Positions 35,660 through 45,606 of a DNA stretch of 64,000 nucleotides are shown in pieces (the first letter of the stretch is position 1; each line of letters opens with the position of its first letter). The stretch comes from Kordia antarctica (GTDB taxonomy: Bacteria > Bacteroidota > Bacteroidia > Flavobacteriales > Flavobacteriaceae). The notes beneath the pieces are model-generated. The model was given only the letters and a program-made list of their open reading frames with translations, was not told the origin of the DNA and did not search any database. The position numbers and the translations under genes are program-made. The stretch is taken from assembly GCF_009901525.1 (NCBI RefSeq), contig NZ_CP019288.1, positions 1,612,001-1,676,000 of the forward strand. The letters are read 5' to 3'.

Positions 35660-35902
35660 ATGAAAAAAAAGTTTTTTTTACACAAAACTGTTGATGCTTT
35701 ATCAGACAAGCAAATTGAAGATTTAGACCAAGTATTTGGAGGCGTAGTAGGCATTCCTATTGATGATATTATTCACTATCCAACTGGCGGCGGCGGACCA
35801 AGATGCCCAGACGGTTATTATTGGAATGTAAATCGTGGACGTTGCATGAAACTATGGGATATTGCAGTACCTGTTGATGATCGCCTTCCAATGGAAGCAT
35901 AA
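35660..35902 (+). CDS. rSAM-modified peptide precursor, copy 2
   Basis: This precursor has 80 residues from the ATG at 35660 (MKKKFFLHKTVDALSDKQIE, DLDQVFGG). The in-frame upstream ATG at 35597 is the homologue of the separate micro-ORF in copy 1, so I do not use it as the start. The core reads IPIDDIIHYPTGGGGPRCPD, GYYWNVNRGRC, with a tail containing VPVDDRLPM. It differs from copy 1 mainly between the two Cys and in the middle of the tail, a pattern expected if leader and anchor blocks are needed by a shared maturase. Confidence 0.75.
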   Translation: MKKKFFLHKTVDALSDKQIEDLDQVFGGVVGIPIDDIIHYPTGGGGPRCPDGYYWNVNRGRCMKLWDIAVPVDDRLPMEA

Positions 35903-35931
35903 ATCATTATAGCGGCTTATTTACAATTTTA

Positions 35932-35999
35932 CAGTTGCTCAACGATACTCAATTTTCAAAATATTGTTTAGCTTAACAACGTTGAGCAACTGTCTTTTT
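35932..35999 (+). terminator. Terminator of precursor copy 2
   Basis: CAGTTGCTCAACG (35932-35944) pairs with CGTTGAGCAACTG (35980-35992) and a T-rich tract follows. The stem is identical to that of copy 1 while the loop has diverged. Some read-through must supply the maturase gene that starts 27 bases later, unless that gene has its own promoter. Confidence 0.85.
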
Positions 36000-36025
36000 T
36001 CACTTTTTACACAAAAAATATTCCT

Positions 36026-37237
36026 ATGCATTTCAATCGATTAGTTTTAAAAGTTGCCAGCAGATGTAATTTAAATTGTTCGTACTGCTTTATGTATAAC
36101 TTGGGCGATTCTTCTTATAGAAATCAACCAAAGTTTATGAAAGAAAGCATGATTCCAACTATTATTGAACGTGTTTCAAATTATTTACAAGAATATCCAC
36201 AAGAAGTATTCACATTTACATTTCACGGAGGCGAACCTTTGTTAATTGATAAATCTTTTTTTGGGAAATTTATCACACAAGCAGAAATCTTAAAAACACA
36301 ATTTCCCGATACTACATTTGAATACAACGTTCAGACAAATGGTGTATTAATTGATAATGCTTGGGCAGAAGTCTTAAGAGAACATAAAATTTTTCCTGGT
36401 GTAAGTTTAGATGGAACTAAAAAAGCGCATGATATGTATCGTGTAGATCATAAAGAAAATGGTAGTTATGACGACGTGATGAAAGGTTTAAAACTTCTCA
36501 AAAAACAACTCGGTTTTGTCTCAGTAATTAGTGTGATGAATATTGATGAAACTGCTGCAATTACGTATAAACATCTCACAGATATTTCTTCTGATTACGT
36601 AAATTTCCTGTTACCAGATTATACACATGACAGCTTTCCGTACGAACCAAAAGCAATGGGAAAATGGTTAATTGAATTGTACGATTTATGGATTACAGAC
36701 CCAAAAAGACCAATTATTCCGTTTTTTAACGGTTTAACGAATGCTATTTTAGGTTCACACAAAGTTGCACGACATGAAGCACATGCACTTGTAATTGAAA
36801 CAAATGGCGATATTGAAGCTATTGATTCCTTAAAAGGTTGTGGTGAAGGTTTTACCAAAACACATATGAATATTAGCACAAACGATTTTGTAGAAATTGT
36901 AAAACTTCCGCTTGGAAAACTATATTTTGAAGACAGCACGGAAAAACTATGCACAAAATGTTTAGAATGTCCTATAATGGATATTTGCAAAGGTGGACGT
37001 TTGGTACATCGTCATAAAAAAGAAAACGGTTTCAACAATCCGTCGGTATATTGTGAAGATATGATTCTAATAATTTCTCACATACAAAACAAAATGATGG
37101 AATTAGTTCCAAGTATGTATGATGAAAGTATTTCCAAAATGGACGCATTAGAAATTATAGATTACTTAAATACGCTCGATATGTCAAGCATAGAAGAAAC
37201 TTATAAAAAAGATTTAGAGTTTTTTAGTGTAATTTGA
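36026..37237 (+). CDS. Radical SAM/SPASM peptide maturase
   Basis: This 403-residue enzyme has the radical SAM cluster motif CNLNCSYC in LVLKVASRCNLNCSYCFMYN, followed by FTFTFHGGEPLL, YNVQTNGVLID and GVSLDGTKKAHDMYR. The C-terminal SPASM region holds LCTKCLECPIMDICKGGRLV and a final Cys near VYCEDM, for auxiliary Fe-S clusters. The LVLKVASRCNLNCSYC(F/Y)xYN opening resembles enzymes that form cyclophane crosslinks on RiPP precursors (FxsB/GrrM-like), from memory. Two precursor genes precede it on the same strand. No peptidase or transporter is adjacent. Confidence 0.88.
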   Translation: MHFNRLVLKVASRCNLNCSYCFMYNLGDSSYRNQPKFMKESMIPTIIERVSNYLQEYPQEVFTFTFHGGEPLLIDKSFFGKFITQAEILKTQFPDTTFEYNVQTNGVLIDNAWAEVLREHKIFPGVSLDGTKKAHDMYRVDHKENGSYDDVMKGLKLLKKQLGFVSVISVMNIDETAAITYKHLTDISSDYVNFLLPDYTHDSFPYEPKAMGKWLIELYDLWITDPKRPIIPFFNGLTNAILGSHKVARHEAHALVIETNGDIEAIDSLKGCGEGFTKTHMNISTNDFVEIVKLPLGKLYFEDSTEKLCTKCLECPIMDICKGGRLVHRHKKENGFNNPSVYCEDMILIISHIQNKMMELVPSMYDESISKMDALEIIDYLNTLDMSSIEETYKKDLEFFSVI

Positions 37238-37243
37238 AACTGA

Positions 37244-37291
37244 GGTTGAAATCGAACTCAAATTCATTTTCGAGTTCAACTTCAACTTCAA
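37244..37291. terminator. Possible terminator between maturase and lon
   Basis: GTTGAAATCGAACTC near 37244 can pair with GAGTTCAACTTCAAC near 37272 with an internal bulge. Both flanking genes converge here. There is no strong T run, so the call is tentative. Confidence 0.35.
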
Positions 37292-37305
37292 CTTCACTAA
37301 TCTAT

Positions 37306-39759
37306 TTATAAAGTCTTATGATTTTTCACATCTTCGTCAGTAATGGCGTATTTAATTACGTCACTCATTTCAGAAACATAATGGAATGTTAATCCTTTTA
37401 AATACGATTCTTTTATTTCTAAAATATCACGCCTGTTTTGTTCGCACAAAATAATTTCTTTAATTCCTGCGCGCTTTGCAGCGAGAATTTTCTCTTTAAT
37501 TCCGCCAACTGGCAATACTTTTCCACGCAAAGTAATTTCGCCTGTCATGGCAATATCTTTTTTCACTTTTTTCTGTGTAAATAAAGAAACCAATGAAGTC
37601 AACATCGTAATTCCTGCACTTGGACCATCTTTTGGTGTCGCGCCTGCTGGCACGTGAATGTGAACGTTGTATTTAGAAAACACTTCTGGTTCAACACCCA
37701 AAAGATCCGTATTAGATTTCATATATTCCATTGCAATCGTTGAGGACTCTTTCATCACTTTTCCTAAATTCCCAGTAATAGTCAAGTTTCCTTTTCCTTT
37801 AGACAATGTAGATTCTATAAATAAAATATCGCCGCCAACACTTGTCCAAGCCAAACCTGTAACAACGCCAGCAACATCATTATTTTCATATTTATTACGT
37901 TCCATTCTTGCCGGACCTAATACGTCTTCAACAATACTATTTGTAACTTTCTTCTCGTATGTATCTTCCATTGCAATGGATTTTGCAGCATAACGCACCA
38001 TTTTGGCAATCTGCTTTTCCAATCCACGCACACCACTTTCACGCGTGTAACCTTCTACAATTTTTTCAAGTTGCTTCTTCCCTATTTTTAAATCTTTGCT
38101 CGTAAGTCCGTGTTCTTTCAATTGTTTTCCTAACAAATGCTTGCTTCCAATTTCAACTTTTTCTTCGGTTGTATAGCCAGTTACGTTAATGATTTCCATT
38201 CGGTCACGCAACGCTGGCTGAATTGTGCTTAAACTATTTGCTGTAGCGATAAACATTACTTTCGATAAATCATAACCCATTTCTAGGAAGTTGTCATGAA
38301 ATTCTGTGTTTTGTTCAGGATCCAATACTTCTAACATTGCTGAAGATGGATCGCCATTATGACTGCTTGATAATTTATCAATTTCATCCAATACAAATAC
38401 AGGGTTTGACGTTCCAGCTTTTTTCAAACTCTGAATAATTCGTCCTGGCATGGCGCCAATATAGGTTTTTCTGTGTCCACGAATTTCCGCTTCATCACGC
38501 AATCCACCAAGTGAAATACGTACATATTTTCTTCCCAACGCTTCTGCAATCGATTTTCCTAAAGACGTTTTTCCAACTCCTGGAGGTCCATATAAACATA
38601 AAATTGGCGATTTCATATCATTCCGAAGTTTCAATACGGCTAAGTATTCAATAATTCGTTTCTTCACATCTTCCAATCCTGAATGATCGCGATCTAAAAT
38701 GATTTCTGCCTTTTTCAGATCAAATTTATCCTTGCTAAATTCATTCCAAGGTAAATCTAAAAACAACTCTAAATAATTACGTTGTATTGAATATTCGGCA
38801 ACTTGCGGATTCATGCGTTGCATTTTTGCCAACTCTTTGTCAAAATGCTTTTTCACCTCAGTATTCCACTTTTTCTTTTTACTTTTCGTGCGCATTTCTT
38901 CAACTTCTTGCTCATACGAAACGCCACCACCCAATTCTTCTTGGATAGTTTTCATTTGTTGATGCAAGAAATATTCGCGCTGTTGCTGATCTAAATCGTT
39001 GCGAACTTTAGATTGAATATCATTTTTCAATTCTAATTGTTGCATTTCCAAATTCATGAATTTCAACGTTGCCAATGCACGTTCTTTCAAATCGGTAATT
39101 GCCAACAATTCTTGTTTATCCTTTACTGCCAAATTCATATTTGACGAGATAAAGTTGATTAAAAACGAAGAACTTTCAATATTCTTAATCGCAAAAGAAG
39201 CTTCTGACGGAATGTTTGGACTTTCCTTAATAATTTGCAATGCCAGTTCTTTAATAGAATCTAAAATAGCTTTAAACTCATCATCCATATTTTCAGGACG
39301 CGTTTCTGGCACTTCTTTTACGGTAGCTTCCATATATGGATCTTCGCGTAACATAGCATCCACTTCAAAGCGTTTTTTACCTTGAATAATAATGGTTGTA
39401 TTTCCGTCTGGCATTTGCAATACACGCAAAATTCGGGCAACCGTACCTAACGTATGAATATCTTCTACCGTAGGATTTTCAATAGTTTCATCTTTTTGAG
39501 AAACGACTCCAATTACTTTTTTACCATTATTGGCATCTTTAATTAACTGAATCGATTTGTCTCTTCCTGCAGTAATCGGAATTACAACACCCGGAAATAA
39601 AACCGTATTTCGCAATGGAAGTATTGGCAATGTTTTTGGCAATTCTTCTTTATTAATTTCTTCTTCATCTTCAGGCGTCATCAACGGAATTAATTCCGCA
39701 TCTTCATCAATTGACTGAAATGACAAACTGTCCATATTTAAAAACTTTGTTTCGCTCAT
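37306..39759 (-). CDS. lon: Lon endopeptidase La
   Basis: I start this ATP-dependent protease of about 817 residues at the ATG at 39759 ([18 protein letters not shown]), because the nine upstream codons are not part of the family. The N-terminal substrate-binding domain begins at [20 protein letters not shown]. Walker A is [13 protein letters not shown], Walker B is [14 protein letters not shown], and the Ser-Lys protease dyad lies in [15 protein letters not shown] and [20 protein letters not shown]. It degrades misfolded and regulatory proteins in the cytoplasm. It is divergent from the sigma factor operon. Confidence 0.97.
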   Translation of the reverse strand: MSETKFLNMDSLSFQSIDEDAELIPLMTPEDEEEINKEELPKTLPILPLRNTVLFPGVVIPITAGRDKSIQLIKDANNGKKVIGVVSQKDETIENPTVEDIHTLGTVARILRVLQMPDGNTTIIIQGKKRFEVDAMLREDPYMEATVKEVPETRPENMDDEFKAILDSIKELALQIIKESPNIPSEASFAIKNIESSSFLINFISSNMNLAVKDKQELLAITDLKERALATLKFMNLEMQQLELKNDIQSKVRNDLDQQQREYFLHQQMKTIQEELGGGVSYEQEVEEMRTKSKKKKWNTEVKKHFDKELAKMQRMNPQVAEYSIQRNYLELFLDLPWNEFSKDKFDLKKAEIILDRDHSGLEDVKKRIIEYLAVLKLRNDMKSPILCLYGPPGVGKTSLGKSIAEALGRKYVRISLGGLRDEAEIRGHRKTYIGAMPGRIIQSLKKAGTSNPVFVLDEIDKLSSSHNGDPSSAMLEVLDPEQNTEFHDNFLEMGYDLSKVMFIATANSLSTIQPALRDRMEIINVTGYTTEEKVEIGSKHLLGKQLKEHGLTSKDLKIGKKQLEKIVEGYTRESGVRGLEKQIAKMVRYAAKSIAMEDTYEKKVTNSIVEDVLGPARMERNKYENNDVAGVVTGLAWTSVGGDILFIESTLSKGKGNLTITGNLGKVMKESSTIAMEYMKSNTDLLGVEPEVFSKYNVHIHVPAGATPKDGPSAGITMLTSLVSLFTQKKVKKDIAMTGEITLRGKVLPVGGIKEKILAAKRAGIKEIILCEQNRRDILEIKESYLKGLTFHYVSEMSDVIKYAITDEDVKNHKTL

Positions 39760-40007
39760 ATTTATATTCCTAAGCCATTCTGTCATAAAACAGAATGATA
39801 TATATAATTTCTTTTCCTCTTTTTTTTGTGTAAAAACCTATAAATCAGTCAAAGCACTTGATTTCAGAAGCTTTATACGTTGTTTAAAAACAATTGTTGT
39901 GCCAAGTTTCCGAATCAAATCAACTAAAAATTAAGAAATATTAAATAATTTTAACCTAAAGTGTAACATTTTAATTTTATCATCATCTTTACAATAAACC
40001 AAACTTT

Positions 40008-40562
40008 TTGAGCCACCAAAAGTTACATACTGAACAACTCGTTACGTTGTGCAAAGAAGGAAACCAATCTGCCCAAATGGAGATTTACAATCGGTATTAC
40101 AAAGCGATGTATAATACTGCATTCAGAATCTTAAAAGATAGCGCAGAAGCGGAAGACGCCATGCAAGAATCGTTTTTAAACGCATTTTTGAAATTGGATT
40201 CTTTCAGCGAAAAAGTTTCTTTCGGAGCATGGTTAAAAAAAATCGTAGTGAACAAAAGTATTTATTTGTACAAAAAGCAACAACGAAAAGAAGAAGTTCC
40301 GATTGACACTTTATTACATAAGGTCGAGGATAACGACGGAATTGCTTCGGATGAAGAGTTTACAAGCTTACAGGCTCAAAAAGTATTGCAAACTTTGAAA
40401 ACACTGAAAGACAATTACAGAGTTTCTTTGACCTTACATTTAATTGAAGGCTTTGATTATGAGGAAATTTGTACCATAATGGACGTTAGCTACGCCAATT
40501 GTAGAACCATGATTTCGCGCGCTAAAGACAGTTTGAGAAAGAAATTAGAAGTATACGTATGA
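40008..40562 (+). CDS. ECF-type RNA polymerase sigma factor
   Basis: This 184-residue sigma factor starts at TTG 40008 (MSHQKLHTEQLVTLCKEGNQ). Region 2 includes YKAMYNTAFRILKDSAEAED, then AMQESFLNAFLKL, and region 4 includes FDYEEICTIMDVSYANCRTM, ISRAKDSLRKKL. It overlaps the next gene by four bases (ATGA), as sigma and anti-sigma pairs often do. Autoregulation is usual for ECF factors, but I could not identify a specific -35 element. Confidence 0.9.
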   Translation: MSHQKLHTEQLVTLCKEGNQSAQMEIYNRYYKAMYNTAFRILKDSAEAEDAMQESFLNAFLKLDSFSEKVSFGAWLKKIVVNKSIYLYKKQQRKEEVPIDTLLHKVEDNDGIASDEEFTSLQAQKVLQTLKTLKDNYRVSLTLHLIEGFDYEEICTIMDVSYANCRTMISRAKDSLRKKLEVYV

Positions 40563-41125
40563 AAGAGAAAGACAACATAGAAAATTTGTTTGACCGATTG
40601 AAAGACGATTTTGATGTGGAAACACCTGAAATAAATCATCAAAATCGATTCTTGTCAAAGCTAGAAGCACAACAACAAACAGAAGAAACCAACACAACGG
40701 AGAAACCAATTATTCTATTTACGTGGTGGAAACACATTGCGGCGGCTTGTGTTATTTTACTGAGTTTAGGAATTTTTATCGGTTCTAATTTTGGCGCTTC
40801 CGCAGAAAGTACTCAGGTTACATTTTCGCCAGAAGTAGAAAAATCACAGTTGTATTTTGCTTCCTTAATTGAGAACGAACTCATAAAGGTAAAAGCAGCG
40901 GAAACTGAAGATACAAAAGAGATTGTACAAGATGGATTAGTGCAATTAAAACGATTAGAAAACGATTATACCAACTTAAAAAATCAACTTATTGAACGTG
41001 GAAACGACAAACGTATTTTACGTGCGATGGTGACAAATTTTCAACTTCGTATTAATTTACTAGAAAGCGTATTGACACAAATAGACGAACTAAAATTATT
41101 CAAAAATGAAAACACTATTATATAA
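40559..41125 (+). CDS. Putative anti-sigma factor
   Basis: This 188-residue membrane protein has a cytoplasmic N-terminal region (IENLFDRLKDDFDVETPEIN), one transmembrane helix (HIAAACVILLSLGIFIGSNF) and a helical periplasmic part. No zinc-binding HxxxCxxC motif is visible. The ATGA overlap with the sigma gene and the single-pass layout point to an anti-sigma role. Its 3' end overlaps the next gene by 20 bases, so at least three genes are coupled. Confidence 0.75.
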   Translation: MKEKDNIENLFDRLKDDFDVETPEINHQNRFLSKLEAQQQTEETNTTEKPIILFTWWKHIAAACVILLSLGIFIGSNFGASAESTQVTFSPEVEKSQLYFASLIENELIKVKAAETEDTKEIVQDGLVQLKRLENDYTNLKNQLIERGNDKRILRAMVTNFQLRINLLESVLTQIDELKLFKNENTII

Positions 41126-42200
41126 ACTTATTGTATTCACTTTTTTACTGCCAGTTATTGCGTTTGCAAACAACGGAACGGGAAAACACGAAGGAAAGTA
41201 TACGAAAGAGAAAACCATTACCAAGGAATTTTCCGTAAACTCGGATGCATTATTGAAAGTTTCAAACAGTTACGGAACGGTTCATATGACTTCTTGGGAT
41301 AAAAATATAGTTGCCATTGAAGTTACCATCAAAACCAATGGAGATTCAGAAGATAAAGTCACGGAACGTTTAGATCAGATTGGTGTAGATTTTAGCAATT
41401 CTCCAGCAATGGTAAATGCAAAAACACGTTTTAATAAAGACAATTCTAAATCGTGGTGGAAATGGAATAAGCGTAATAAAGTGAATATTACCGTTAATTA
41501 TACGATTAGATTCCCAAAAGGAAACGAACTGAATATTTCAAATGATTACGGCGCAATTTTCTTAAACAGAGCTGAAAATAAAGTTTCACTAAATTGCGAT
41601 TACGGACGCATGGAAATCGGAGAATTATTGGGTAATGATAATTCATTAAACTTTGATTACAGTAATAATGTAACAATTGCATACATGAATAATGGTCGTA
41701 TAAACGCAGATTATTCTTCGTTCACCATCAACAAAGCTGAAGATATTATACTAAATGCCGATTATACAAAATCGCGTTTTGGCACTATTAGCAATATTGA
41801 ATACAATTGCGAATACAATACATTACAAATAGAACAAGCAAATGACGTTAAAGGAACTGGAGATTATTTGTCTTTACGTTTGGGCATAATTACAGGAAAT
41901 ATAGATGTAAGAGCTGATTATGGTTCTATTAAAATTGCGGAAATGACAGATGATGCAGGAAATATTAGAATTCAATCTGATTATGCAGGAATCAAAATAG
42001 GGTATCAATCACAGTATTATTTTAACTTTGAATTAAGCTTAGAATATGCAAGTATAAAAGGTGAAGACGATTTTACGATGAACAAGAAACGTGTAGAATC
42101 TGGAGAACGCTATTACAAAGGATATTACGGAAACGGCACTAGCGGAAATAACATTTACATCAACTCAGAATACGGAAGTGTCCGATTTGAAAAACTATAA
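41106..42200 (+). CDS. Exported beta-repeat protein (DUF4097-like)
   Basis: This 364-residue protein has a signal peptide (LYKLIVFTFLLPVIAFA). A long series of short beta-strand repeats follows, built on Asp-Tyr (NISNDYGAIFLNRAE, LNADYTKSRFGTI, VRADYGSIKIAEM, IQSDYAGIKIGYQ, INSEYGSVRFEKL). The pattern fits a right-handed beta-helix such as DUF4097-type adhesin-like proteins. It is probably an envelope protein controlled by the sigma/anti-sigma pair immediately upstream. The binding partner is unknown. Confidence 0.7.
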   Translation: MKTLLYKLIVFTFLLPVIAFANNGTGKHEGKYTKEKTITKEFSVNSDALLKVSNSYGTVHMTSWDKNIVAIEVTIKTNGDSEDKVTERLDQIGVDFSNSPAMVNAKTRFNKDNSKSWWKWNKRNKVNITVNYTIRFPKGNELNISNDYGAIFLNRAENKVSLNCDYGRMEIGELLGNDNSLNFDYSNNVTIAYMNNGRINADYSSFTINKAEDIILNADYTKSRFGTISNIEYNCEYNTLQIEQANDVKGTGDYLSLRLGIITGNIDVRADYGSIKIAEMTDDAGNIRIQSDYAGIKIGYQSQYYFNFELSLEYASIKGEDDFTMNKKRVESGERYYKGYYGNGTSGNNIYINSEYGSVRFEKL

Positions 42201-42204
42201 CGTA

Positions 42205-42275
42205 GTTTATAGGTTTATGGGTTTATGGGTTTATAAGTTTATAAGTTTAATTTCTCAACAAACAAACAAACAAAC
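42205..42275. repeat. Octamer and tetramer microsatellites
   Basis: The octamer GTTTATRR is repeated about 5.5 times (42205-42248), followed within 10 bases by an AAAC tetramer run (from about 42257). Both lie between the beta-repeat protein gene and the GIN-domain gene, in the presumed operon leader. Related GTTTATRGG blocks occur at 49326 and 49862. Confidence 0.85.
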
Positions 42276-42334
42276 AACGAAAAAACAAACAATCAAATAA
42301 ACGAACAACACACATCATCAAACAAACAAAAATC

Positions 42335-43072
42335 ATGAAAAAAGCAACACTATTTATCGTCACGCTATTCTTAGCAACAACCGTTTCACATGCACAATGG
42401 TATGGAAGTGGAAAAAAAATTAAAGGTAACGGAAACGAAACTACCATTACACGTACAACTTCTGATTATGATGGCGTAAGCGTTGCAGGTTCTTTTGATG
42501 TAGAATTGGTATACGGAACTGAAGGAAAAATACAATTGACAGGAGAATCTAATTTATTAGAACATATTGAAACCGAAGTACATAGCAACACATTAAAAAT
42601 TAAAGCTAAGAAAGGTTATAATTTAAAAGTAAGCAACGGTCATAAATTATTAATTACAGTTCCGTTTAAAAATATTAGTTCTGTTTCTTTATCAGGTTCA
42701 GGAGATGTGTATACGAAAAATGCAACTATAAAAGCAAGCAAGTTTAAAATGGCATTGTCAGGTTCAGGAGATGTAATTATTGACGTAGAGGCTGGCGATT
42801 TGAAAATGTCAGTTTCTGGTTCTGGAGATATGACTGCAAGCGGAACAGCAGATTCAGCAGAAGTAAGATTAGCTGGTTCTGGCGACATTCACGCATATAA
42901 ATTAAAAACTAAAAATGCAAACGTAAGTTTGGCAGGTTCTGGAGACATCAGAGTATACGTAGAAAATAGTTTAAAAGCTCGTGTAGCAGGTTCGGGAGAT
43001 ATTACATACAAAGGAAGACCTTCAAAAGAAGATACGAAAGTAGCAGGTTCTGGAAGTATTTCTATGAACTAG
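42335..43072 (+). CDS. Head GIN domain (DUF2807) secreted protein
   Basis: This 245-residue protein has a signal peptide (TLFIVTLFLATTVSHAQ). The head GIN domain follows (SDYDGVSVAGSFDVELVYGT), with a series of beta-helix turns each carrying SGSGD or AGSGD (ISSVSLSGSGDVYTKN, FKMALSGSGDVIIDV, VSLAGSGDIRVYV). Such proteins are usually exported to the envelope. It is likely a member of the same regulon as the preceding gene, though a 134-base gap containing microsatellites separates them. Ligand unknown. Confidence 0.88.
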   Translation: MKKATLFIVTLFLATTVSHAQWYGSGKKIKGNGNETTITRTTSDYDGVSVAGSFDVELVYGTEGKIQLTGESNLLEHIETEVHSNTLKIKAKKGYNLKVSNGHKLLITVPFKNISSVSLSGSGDVYTKNATIKASKFKMALSGSGDVIIDVEAGDLKMSVSGSGDMTASGTADSAEVRLAGSGDIHAYKLKTKNANVSLAGSGDIRVYVENSLKARVAGSGDITYKGRPSKEDTKVAGSGSISMN

Positions 43073-43092
43073 AAGGTTCAAAAATAAGCATA

Positions 43093-43120
43093 AAAAAACC
43101 ACTCGATTTGAGTGGTTTTT
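43093..43120. terminator. Bidirectional terminator
   Basis: AAAAACCACTC, GATTT and GAGTGGTTTTT form an 11-bp stem with a T run, after the GIN-domain gene and before the convergent MFS gene. Confidence 0.9.
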
Positions 43121-43169
43121 TTGTTGATTAGCTGTTTTCTGCTAACTGTATACTGAAAACTGATTATGA

Positions 43170-44504
43170 TTACTGAACGTATTTTGTTTTTTTAATGAAG
43201 CTCATAATAATAAATGAGATTAAGAAGAAAATCGCCAAGAACAATACAGACCATTGCATAGAACCTGTAATTGCATTCAACGCTCCAAAAACAACCATTC
43301 CAAGAACAATGGCAACTTTTTCAGTCACATCGTAAAAGCTGAAATAGGTTGCGGTATCTTCTGTTTCTGGTAGTAATTTAGAATACGTTGATCTTGATAA
43401 GGATTGAATCGCGCCAAGCACTAAACCAATTAATCCGCCTAAACCATAAAAATAAAGTTCAATGTTTTCCTGAGTTTTATCTAATGAAAATGCTACAAAA
43501 CAAACAATTCCCCAAATGATAATCGTGATTTTTAACGCTGTTAAATTTCCATATTTTTTAGAAATATTAGAGAAAATATACGCGCCAAAAATTGCAACAA
43601 ATTGCACTAATAAAATAGCGCCAATTAAATTGGTTGTTGGCAATTCTAATTCTTCACTTCCAAAAATTCCTGCCATATAAATAATGGTTTGTACACCAAC
43701 ACTAAAAAAGAAGAAAGAGAATAAAAAAGTTCGTAATTCTTTATAGTTTTTTAATTCGTCCCACACTTTTCCTAATTCCTTAAAACCACTTGTTAAATAG
43801 CCTTTTTTCGGTGTTCGTATGTTTTCTTTTTTTGGCAACTTAGGATAGGTAACTTGTGCAAAACCTAACCACCAAAGTCCAACAATAATAAACGAAATTC
43901 GAGTTGCTTGTCCTTCACTTTCAAATCCAAATGTCTCATAACCCATAATCATTGCCAAACAAACAATTAGTAATAAGATAGATCCAATATAACCCATAAT
44001 GAATCCTTTGGCACTTACGGCATCTTGCTGTTCCGGATGTGCTACTTCAGGTAAATATGCATTATAGAACACAATACTTCCCCAAAAACCAATTCCTGAA
44101 GTAATAGTCAATACCAATCCAATCCACAAAGTAGCTTCATCTTTAAAGAAAAATAAGCCGATAATTGATAGCGAACCAAGTAAACAAAAGAATTTTAAAA
44201 ATTTCAATTTGTTTCCAGTATAATCAGCAATTCCTGAAAGTATGGGCGACATTATGGCTACAATTGCCATAAAAAAAGCAACGGTATAATTATATAAAGA
44301 AGTTGGATTGATCGTAGTTCCCAAGAATTCGATTGTTTTATCAACCTCAACATAACTCTCAAAACCTTTCGTTACGCCAGCATAATAAATAGGGAAAACC
44401 GCGGTACTAATTACCAATGAATATACGGAGTTTGCCCAATCGTAAAATGCCCAAGCGTTAATTAGTTTCTTGTCTCCTTTTTGCAATCCAGTTGTTTTTT
44501 CCAT
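43170..44504 (-). CDS. MFS transporter, UMF1/Atg22-like
   Basis: This 444-residue inner membrane transporter has about 12 predicted helices. The family's N terminus, KLINAWAFYDWANSVYSLVI, and loop motifs GIADYTGNKLKFLKFFCLLG and LIGLVLGAIQSLSRSTYSKL are characteristic of the UMF1 (unknown major facilitator, Atg22-like) group. Members in eukaryotes export amino acids from the vacuole; the substrate in bacteria is not known. It is not obviously part of an operon. Confidence 0.85.
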   Translation of the reverse strand: MEKTTGLQKGDKKLINAWAFYDWANSVYSLVISTAVFPIYYAGVTKGFESYVEVDKTIEFLGTTINPTSLYNYTVAFFMAIVAIMSPILSGIADYTGNKLKFLKFFCLLGSLSIIGLFFFKDEATLWIGLVLTITSGIGFWGSIVFYNAYLPEVAHPEQQDAVSAKGFIMGYIGSILLLIVCLAMIMGYETFGFESEGQATRISFIIVGLWWLGFAQVTYPKLPKKENIRTPKKGYLTSGFKELGKVWDELKNYKELRTFLFSFFFFSVGVQTIIYMAGIFGSEELELPTTNLIGAILLVQFVAIFGAYIFSNISKKYGNLTALKITIIIWGIVCFVAFSLDKTQENIELYFYGLGGLIGLVLGAIQSLSRSTYSKLLPETEDTATYFSFYDVTEKVAIVLGMVVFGALNAITGSMQWSVLFLAIFFLISFIIMSFIKKTKYVQ

Positions 44505-44577
44505 ATGATTTTAAATAATAAAAGCTACTCGTTTTGAGCAGCTTCTAAAATACAGATTATTTTTGAATGTCTTTGAT

Positions 44578-45399
44578 TTAAAATTTTCCTAATGGACGAA
44601 ACGATGTTACGCCAAACTTTCTAGCTTCAGCTTTTGCGCTGGCAGCTTCTGCTTGCAAGTTTTTAACACGTGTTTCGCTTGATGGATGTGTACTTAAAAA
44701 TTCTGGTGGAGCTTGTCCACTACTATTTGCGCCCATACGTTTCCATAATTCGGCAGCTTCATCAGGATTGTATCCTGCAATTGCCATTAAATACGCGCCT
44801 ATTTTATCAGATTCATTTTCATGTTTTCTACTAAATGGTAAAATTCCTAATACGGTTGATCCAACTCCATAATATTGATTGAACGCTTGGCGTGTTTCAT
44901 CATCTTTAATAGCAATATTTCCAGCCACAGCTCCAAGTTGTTGTACCATTCCTGCGCTCATACGTTGTTGTCCATGATTTGCTAATGCGTGTGCTACTTC
45001 ATGTCCCATAATTGCTGCAACAGCCGTTTCATTTTGTGCTACATCTAGAATTCCTGTGTAAAACACAATTTTCCCACCTGGCATACACCAAGCATTTACA
45101 GTAGGATCATTTATTAAATTGTATTCCCACTTATAATCTTTTAAATATCCTTGTTGTCCATTAGCGTCTAACCAACGTTCCGCAGCTACGGCAATACGCT
45201 CTCCAACGCGCTGAATCATGTTTGCTCTTGTAGTTCCTGTTTCTACTTTATTTTCAGTCAAAAACTGGTCATACTGTGCAAAAGCTGTTGGAAATATTTG
45301 AGAATTTGGAACAAATGCCAATGTCTTTTTTCCTGTAAATGGGTTTGTTGCACATGATAACATGAACAAAAAACTAGCAAGAAGTATTATCTTTTTCAT
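44578..45399 (-). CDS. M48-family metalloprotease lipoprotein
   Basis: This 273-residue protein has a lipoprotein signal with lipobox LSCATN. The zinc motif HEVAHALANHGQQR (HExxH) and the downstream Glu in FSRKHENESDKIGAYLMAIA form the M48 active site. NAWCMPGGKIVFYTGIL precedes it, as in other BepA/LoiP-like envelope proteases. It is expected to act in outer membrane quality control. The transporter gene lies 73 bases downstream. Confidence 0.93.
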   Translation of the reverse strand: MKKIILLASFLFMLSCATNPFTGKKTLAFVPNSQIFPTAFAQYDQFLTENKVETGTTRANMIQRVGERIAVAAERWLDANGQQGYLKDYKWEYNLINDPTVNAWCMPGGKIVFYTGILDVAQNETAVAAIMGHEVAHALANHGQQRMSAGMVQQLGAVAGNIAIKDDETRQAFNQYYGVGSTVLGILPFSRKHENESDKIGAYLMAIAGYNPDEAAELWKRMGANSSGQAPPEFLSTHPSSETRVKNLQAEAASAKAEARKFGVTSFRPLGKF

Positions 45400-45606
45400 A
45401 TACGTTATTTTAGGGTTTCCTTTTGTTTTGAATTATTGTTGTACAAATCTACGGAATAATCAAATAAGTCATTACAACAAAAAATCTATTCCTTAACTCA
45501 AAAAAAAGTAACAATTGTTAAATTATAAACATAAAACTATAAAATGTATTTCCGAAGCTCGAAAATTTATCTCAATTTTGAACGATCTTAGATATCTTAC
45601 CAAAAA

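Larger units (their letters stand above)
35521..35992. repeat. Precursor cassette duplication, copy 2
   Basis: This is the second unit of the duplication described at 34960, with the same order of promoter, MEEP-type leader, precursor and terminator. Confidence 0.85.
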
